Source of the DNA: Ceratodon purpureus
Lineage: Eukaryota; Streptophyta; Bryopsida; Pseudoditrichales; Ditrichaceae
Length of the DNA stretch: 64,000 nucleotides
Direction: 5' to 3'
NCBI GenBank assembly: GCA_014871385.1
Contig: CM026422.1
Span: 26,564,151-26,628,150 of the forward strand
Positions 57,201-64,000 of this stretch are shown here, one piece after another. The notes under the pieces were generated by a model. That model was not told the DNA's origin and did not search any database. It was given only the letters and a program-made list of their open reading frames with translations. Position 1 is the stretch's first letter. The number at the start of each line of letters is the position of its first letter. A program made the position numbers and the translations under genes.

Positions 57201-59425
57201 ACATGTGTGTCCCCGATTATATGGCATACTTAGAGTGAGGTTTTGAGGTGACCTACCCCCCAATTTACAAGGGTTGTGAATCCAATGGTCCAATAATTTC
57301 GCTTAACACTATCACCATTTGGGAGATATAGCATCTTGGACTTTGCAAAATTTGAGTTGACTTTTTGATTGGTGAGGTATTTTGGAATTTTGAACATACG
57401 TACCCCCCCATATTAGGGCATTGTGAATCCAATGGTGTAGTCAAAATTCTCATTAGGGTTAGGGTTAAGAAGTTGAAGTGGGGTTGTAAGTGGTCTTTAG
57501 GGTTTCCAAATGCTTGTGGGTTTGGAATTTCGAAATTTCAAGGACATGTACCCCCCCATTTTCAAAGGTTGTGAATCCAATGGTGAAATAATTTCACTTA
57601 ACACTATCACCATTTGGGAGATATTAAACCTTTGACTTCGGTAAATGTTGTTGATTTTCACTTGAATATTGATTATTTTAAAAGTTTGAAGATACCTACC
57701 CCCACTAATTTGGGCATGGGGAATCCAATGGTGATGTTGGATTTGTCCAGATGTGCTTTGTTTAACAGATGTACAGGGGTGGTCTTAGGATTATGACTTT
57801 TTGATGAGGTTCAGTGTTTGACTTTAAACTTTTGCCACATCCTAAGGCTTACCTCGAGCATTCCAAAATGGTATCACACTTCATGTTTGGACGTTGTATG
57901 CATGAGATATAGATGGATGAAGTTCTGAATTTGCAAACTTCATCCACTAATATCTTAGGCATACAAAGTCCAAACATGGATTTTAGGGTTCAGGGTTACA
58001 AGGGTGTCCCCGCCTTTTTGGCATACTTTTTTTGGCATTTTGAGGTGACCTACCCCCCCATTTTAAGGTATAGGGAATTCAAATATGTAAAAACATTTCT
58101 ATAGACTATTGTAGTTTTGGAGATATAGCCTCGTTGACTTTGAGCTAGGGTAGTTGACTTTGGTCTATTTAAAGCAATTTTTAAATTTTCAAAGGCTTAT
58201 GTCATAGTTGTTAGTTATTTATGGATGATGCTTTTTAAAAAAAATCCATAAATAGTGTTGGTTAGGAGTTATAGGCAATCTAAGGTAAAGTCTTTAAATA
58301 GGAATCATTGTCAATTGACCAAAGCGGTCAATGTTTTAAGAATACAAACACTCTATTTTAAGCTCAAGTAATTGGAATATGTAAAAACATTTCTATAGAC
58401 TTTCTTCATTTAGGAGATATAGACGGATGAACTTTAGATTGTTGGAACTTCATCCATCCATATCTCATGCATGCAAACTCCGATGACAAAGCCCTACATA
58501 TGACCGGAATTCCCTCACAATTATCTATAGCGTGGGCTCCATCTATACGGCTAATAATAGAAAATGCAAGGTCCCTTTTATGGGGGTGGCAATTATGATC
58601 TCTTGCCTCCGTGAAGGGCGATTCTAAACGGAGGGCCCCACAAGGTGGAGATCAACCGTACAGTTCCAAAAAGTTAAAGCACACTCCATTCCAATGTTGG
58701 ATGCATGAGATATGAGCGGATGAAGTTTGCGGTTTTCAAACTTCGTCCGCTCATTGCGCATGCATGCCACGTCGGAATGAAGAATGGATTGCGTTCACGG
58801 AGAGCGTTGGCAAGGCCTTAGGACGTGGTGGAGTTCAATTGCGATTTACTTCATAACTTATGGCCGTCAAAAACGTTAACTAATGACGATTTAGATTTTC
58901 AATATGTCATGGCCTTATCACTTTTAGTATGAGTTTTTGCATCTTGAAGTTACAAATCAATCCAAGGTATGAATTGTGTCTTTCTTTCTTGTCTAAAAGC
59001 GTCTTATAGTGTTTTTTGATGTAATTCCAAGTTAAAATACAGTCATGGCTTTTCAAGGACATGTACCCCCCCATTTTCAAAGGTTGTGAATCCAATGGTG
59101 AAATAATTTCGCTTAACACTATCACCATTTGGGAGATATTAAACCTTTTACTTCGGTAAATGTTGTTGATTTTCACTTGAATATTGATTATTTTGGAAGT
59201 TTGAAGATACCTACCCCCACTAATTTGGGCATGGGGAATCCAATGGTTTAGGGTTTAGGGTTTAGGGGTTTAGGGTTTAGGGTTTAGGGGTTTAGGGTTT
59301 AGGGTTACAAGGGTGTCCCCGCCTTTTTGGCATAATTTTTTTGGCATTTTGAGGTGACCTACCTCCCCATTTTAAGGTATAGGGAATCCAAATATGTAAA
59401 AACATTTCCCAAGACTGTTGTAGTT
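57201..59425 (+). repeat. Array unit U2, long form (2225 bp)
   Basis: Same length as U1 and identical by eye, telomere block at 59247-59307. Indicates very recent duplication or homogenisation. Confidence 0.95.
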
Positions 59426-60725
59426 ACATGTGTGTCCCCGATTATATGGCATACTTAGAGTGAGGTTTTGAGGTGACCTACCCCCCAATTTACAAGGGTT
59501 GTGAATCCAATGGTCCAATAATTTCGCTTAACACTATCACCATTTGGGAGATATAGCATCTTGGACTTTGCAAAATTTGAGTTGACTTTTTGATTGGTGA
59601 GGTATTTTGGAATTTTGAACATACGTACCCCCCCATATTAGGGCATTGTGAATCCAATGGTGTAGTCAAAATTCTCATTAGGGTTAGGGTTAAGAAGTTG
59701 AAGTGGGGTTGTAAGTGGTCTTTAGGGTTTCCAAATGCTTGTGGGTTTGGAATTTCGAAATTTCAAGGACATGTACCCCCCCATTTTCAAAGGTTGTGAA
59801 TCCAATGGTGAAATAATTTCACTTAACACTATCACCATTTGGGAGATATTAAACCTTTGACTTCGGTAAATGTTGTTGATTTTCACTTGAATATTGATTA
59901 TTTTAAAAGTTTGAAGATACCTACCCCCACTAATTTGGGCATGGGGAATCCAATGGTGATGTTGGATTTGTCCAGATGTGCTTTGTTTAACAGATGTACA
60001 GGGGTGGTCTTAGGATTATGACTTTTTGATGAGGTTCAGTGTTTGACTTTAAACTTTTGCCACATCCTAAGGCTTACCTCGAGCATTCCAAAATGGTATC
60101 ACACTTCATGTTTGGACGTTGTATGCATGAGATATAGATGGATGAAGTTCTGAATTTGCAAACTTCATCCACTAATATCTTAGGCATACAAAGTCCAAAC
60201 ATGGATTTTAGGGTTCAGGGTTACAAGGGTGTCCCCGCCTTTTTGGCATACTTTTTTTGGCATTTTGAGGTGACCTACCCCCCCATTTTAAGGTATAGGG
60301 AATTCAAATATGTAAAAACATTTCTATAGACTATTGTAGTTTTGGAGATATAGCCTCGTTGACTTTGAGCTAGGGTAGTTGACTTTGGTCTATTTAAAGC
60401 AATTTTTAAATTTTCAAAGGCTTATGTCATAGTTGTTAGTTATTTATGGATGATGCTTTTTAAAAAAAATCCATAAATAGTGTTGGTTAGGAGTTATAGG
60501 CAATCTAAGGTAAAGTCTTTAAATAGGAACCATTGTCAATTGACCAAAGCGGTCAATGTTTTAAGAATACAAACACTCTATTTTAAGCTCAAGTAATTGG
60601 AATATGTAAAAGGTTTTAGGGTTTTTAGAGGGTTTAGGGTTTAGGGTTTAGGGTTTAGGGTTTAGGGTGTAGGGTTTAGGGTTTAGGGTTTAGGGTTTAG
60701 GGTTTAGGGTTTAGGGTTTAGGGTT
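59426..60725 (+). repeat. Array unit U3, short form (1300 bp)
   Basis: Matches the first part of U1/U2, then switches after TGGAATATGTAAA to a TTTAGGG block (about 60613-60722). It still carries the U1/U2 variants AACACTATC and CGCCTTTTT. Confidence 0.95.
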
Positions 60726-62046
60726 ACATGTGTGTCCCCGATTATATGGCATAGTTAGAGTGAGGTTTTGAGGTGACCTACCCCCCAATTTACAAGGGTT
60801 GTGAATCCAATGGTCCAATAATTTCGCTTAACTCTATCACCATTTGGGAGATATAGCATCTTGGACTTTGCAAAATTTGAGTTGACTTTTTGATTGGTGA
60901 GGTATTTTGGAATTTTGAACATACGTACCCCCCCATATTAGGGCATTGTGAATCCAATGGTGTAGTCAAAATTCTCATTAGGGTTAGGGTTAAGAAGTTG
61001 AAGTGGGGTTGTAAGTGGTCTTTAGGGTTTCCAAATGCTTGTGGGTTTGGAATTTCGAAATTTCAAGGACATGTACCCCCCCATTTTCAAAGGTTGTGAA
61101 TCCAATGGTGAAATAATTTCACTTAACACTATCACCATTTGGGAGATATTAAACCTTTGACTTCGGTAAATGTTGTTGATTTTCACTTGAATATTGATTA
61201 TTTTAAAAGTTTGAAGATACCTACCCCCACTAATTTGGGCATGGGGAATCCAATGGTGATGTTGGATTTGTCCAGATGTGCTTTGTTTAACAGATGTACA
61301 GGGGTGGTCTTAGGATTATGACTTTTTGATGAGGTTCAGTGTTTGACTTTAAACTTTTGCCACATCCTAAGGCTTACCTCGAGCATTCCAAAATGGTATC
61401 ACACTTCATGTTTGGACGTTGTATGCATGAGATATAGATGGATGAAGTTCTGAATTTGCAAACTTCATCCACTAATATCTTAGGCATACAAAGTCCAAAC
61501 ATGGATTTTAGGGTTCAGGGTTACAAGGGTGTCCCCGCGTTTTTGGCATACTTTTTTTGGCATTTTGAGGTGACCTACCCCCCCATTTTAAGGTATAGGG
61601 AATTCAAATATGTAAAAACATTTCTATAGACTATTGTAGTTTTGGAGATATAGCCTCGTTGACTTTGAGCTAGGGTAGTTGACTTTGGTCTATTTAAAGC
61701 AATTTTTAAATTTTCAAAGGCTTATGTCATAGTTGTTAGTTATTTATGGATGATGCTTTTTAAAAAAAATCCATAAATAGTGTTGGTTAGGAGTTATAGG
61801 CAATCTAAGGTAAAGTCTTTAAATAGGAATCATTGTCAATTGACCAAAGCGGTCAATGTTTTAAGAATACAAACACTCTATTTTAAGCTCAAGTAATTGG
61901 AATATGTAAAAGGTTTTAGGGTTTTTAGAGGGTTTAGGGTTTAGGGTTTAGGGTTTAGGGTTTAGGGTGTAGGGTTTAGGGTTTAGGGTTTAGGGTTTAG
62001 GGTTTAGGGTTTAGGGTTTAGGGTTTAGGGTTTAGGGTTTAGGGTT
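60726..62046 (+). repeat. Array unit U4, short form (1321 bp)
   Basis: As U3 but with ACTCTATCACC and CGCGTTTTT variants. Its TTTAGGG block is 21 bp (three units) longer. Confidence 0.95.
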
Positions 62047-63368
62047 ACATGTGTGTCCCCGATTATATGGCATACTTAGAGTGAGGTTTTGAGGTGACCT
62101 ACCCCCCAATTTACAAGGGTTGTGAATCCAATGGTCCAATAATTTCGCTTAACTCTATCACCATTTGGGAGATATAGCATCTTGGACTTTGCAAAATTTG
62201 AGTTGACTTTTTGATTGGTGAGGTATTTTGGAATTTTGAACATACGTACCCCCCCATATTAGGGCATTGTGAATCCAATGGTGTAGTCAAAATTCTCATT
62301 AGGGTTAGGGTTAAGAAGTTGAAGTGGGGTTGTAAGTGGTCTTTAGGGTTTCCAAATGCTTGTGGGTTTGGAATTTCGAAATTTCAAGGACATGTACCCC
62401 CCCATTTTCAAAGGTTGTGAATCCAATGGTGAAATAATTTCACTTAACACTATCACCATTTGGGAGATATTAAACCTTTGACTTCGGTAAATGTTGTTGA
62501 TTTTCACTTGAATATTGATTATTTTAAAAGTTTGAAGATACCTACCCCCACTAATTTGGGCATGGGGAATCCAATGGTGATGTTGGATTTGTCCAGATGT
62601 GCTTTGTTTAACAGATGTACAGGGGTGGTCTTAGGATTATGACTTTTTGATGAGGTTCAGTGTTTGACTTTAAACTTTTGCCACATCCTAAGGCTTACCT
62701 CGAGCATTCCAAAATGGTATCACACTTCATGTTTGGACGTTGTATGCATGAGATATAGATGGATGAAGTTCTGAATTTGCAAACTTCATCCACTAATATC
62801 TTAGGCATACAAAGTCCAAACATGGATTTTAGGGTTCAGGGTTACAAGGGTGTCCCCGCGTTTTTGGCATACTTTTTTTGGCATTTTGAGGTGACCTACC
62901 CCCCCATTTTAAGGTATAGGGAATTCAAATATGTAAAAACATTTCTATAGACTATTGTAGTTTTGGAGATATAGCCTCGTTGACTTTGAGCTAGGGTAGT
63001 TGACTTTGGTCTATTTAAAGCAATTTTTAAATTTTCAAAGGCTTATGTCATAGTTGTTAGTTATTTATGGATGATGCTTTTTAAAAAAAATCCATAAATA
63101 GTGTTGGTTAGGAGTTATAGGCAATCTAAGGTAAAGTCTTTAAATAGGAATCATTGTCAATTGACCAAAGCGGTCAATGTTTTAAGAATACAAACACTCT
63201 ATTTTAAGCTCAAGTAATTGGAATATGTAAAAGGTTTTAGGGTTTTTAGAGGGTTTAGGGTTTAGGGTTTAGGGTTTAGGGTTTAGGGTTGTAGGGTTTA
63301 GGGTTTAGGGTTTAGGGTTTAGGGTTTAGGGTTTAGGGTTTAGGGTTTAGGGTTTAGGGTTTAGGGTT
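62047..63368 (+). repeat. Array unit U5, short form (1322 bp)
   Basis: Shares the U4 variants; one base longer within the telomere block (GGTTGTAGGG versus GGTGTAGGG). Confidence 0.95.
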
Positions 63369-64000
63369 ACATGTGTGTCCCCGATTATATGGCATACTTA
63401 GAGTGAGGTTTTGAGGTGACCTACCCCCCAATTTACAAGGGTTGTGAATCCAATGGTCCAATAATTTCGCTTAACTCTATCACCATTTGGGAGATATAGC
63501 ATCTTGGACTTTGCAAAATTTGAGTTGACTTTTTGATTGGTGAGGTATTTTGGAATTTTGAACATACGTACCCCCCCATATTAGGGCATTGTGAATCCAA
63601 TGGTGTAGTCAAAATTCTCATTAGGGTTAGGGTTAAGAAGTTGAAGTGGGGTTGTAAGTGGTCTTTAGGGTTTCCAAATGCTTGTGGGTTTGGAATTTCG
63701 AAATTTCAAGGACATGTACCCCCCCATTTTCAAAGGTTGTGAATCCAATGGTGAAATAATTTCACTTAACACTATCACCATTTGGGAGATATTAAACCTT
63801 TGACTTCGGTAAATGTTGTTGATTTTCACTTGAATATTGATTATTTTAAAAGTTTGAAGATACCTACCCCCACTAATTTGGGCATGGGGAATCCAATGGT
63901 GATGTTGGATTTGTCCAGATGTGCTTTGTTTAACAGATGTACAGGGGTGGTCTTAGGATTATGACTTTTTGATGAGGTTCAGTGTTTGACTTTAAACTTT
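63369..64000 (+). repeat. Array unit U6, partial
   Basis: First 632 bp of a further unit with the U4/U5 ACTCTATC variant; continues beyond the window. Confidence 0.95.

Larger units (their letters stand above)
54976..64000 (+). repeat. Subtelomeric higher-order tandem array
   Basis: The anchor ACATGTGTGTCCCCG recurs at 54976, 57201, 59426, 60726, 62047 and 63369, giving units of 2225, 2225, 1300, 1321 and 1322 bp and a partial unit at the window end. Units are nearly identical and each ends with TTTAGGG repeats or related DNA. No coding function is supported; the same 60-69-codon ORFs recur only because the unit recurs. Confidence 0.97.

Noticed and set aside
55040-63964. Repeated 60-69-codon ORFs in the terminal array
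   Set aside because: They recur because the unit recurs, overlap on both strands and show no domain or codon bias.

Overview
This window looks like nuclear DNA of a land plant or close streptophyte relative, near a chromosome end. The evidence is the plant-type TTTAGGG repeats at the right, spliced GT-AG genes, CACTA transposases with the plant DUF4218 and DUF4216 domains, and a Ty1/copia element primed by initiator methionine tRNA. A bryophyte or other early-diverging lineage is possible, but that is only an impression. I found no convincing single-copy host gene, rRNA or tRNA. Almost everything is mobile or tandemly repeated DNA.

Layout. (1) 1-10299: a large hAT-like unit whose left end lies outside the window. 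It carries three gene remnants: a minus-strand protein with a coiled coil and a RING-like finger (1-1803), a plus-strand protein-kinase-like gene (3737-5315) and a plus-strand hAT transposase with a long acidic tail (5889-9563). All three promoters share one plan: a G/C minisatellite with the core GGGGGCGCGAG, then a TATA box, then a 5' leader with an apparent 3' splice site just before the ATG. A fourth array lies next to the right terminus, and that terminus is shared with a 258-bp non-autonomous relative at 20784-21041. (2) 11157-25453: a decayed CACTA remnant with a transposase pseudogene and an accessory pseudogene. It is interrupted by a young Ty1/copia element (13516-19582; identical 285-bp LTRs, target duplication GCGAA) that carries an antisense F-box-like ORF. 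(3) 26365-48501: a 22.1-kb CACTA element with 14-bp terminal repeats and target duplication TTA. It has a three-exon TNP2-type transposase (minus), a ten-exon TNPA/Tnp1-type gene (plus) and several minus-strand accessory genes. One of these is homologous to the accessory pseudogene in the decayed CACTA. (4) 48502-54975: repeat-rich subtelomere-like DNA with four copies of a double-palindrome repeat head and a 25-bp minisatellite. (5) 54976-64000: a higher-order tandem array with units of 2225, 2225, 1300, 1321 and 1322 bp plus a partial unit. The units are separated by TTTAGGG blocks whose G-rich strand runs to the right, so the chromosome end probably lies to the right.

How the genes work together. 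In the CACTA element, TNP2 should cut and join the ends while the TNPA/Tnp1 protein binds subterminal repeats; both reading frames join without stops across all introns I could assign. In the hAT unit all three genes carry in-frame stops or frameshifts, so this copy is inactive. The shared promoter design suggests they once formed one co-mobilised cassette.
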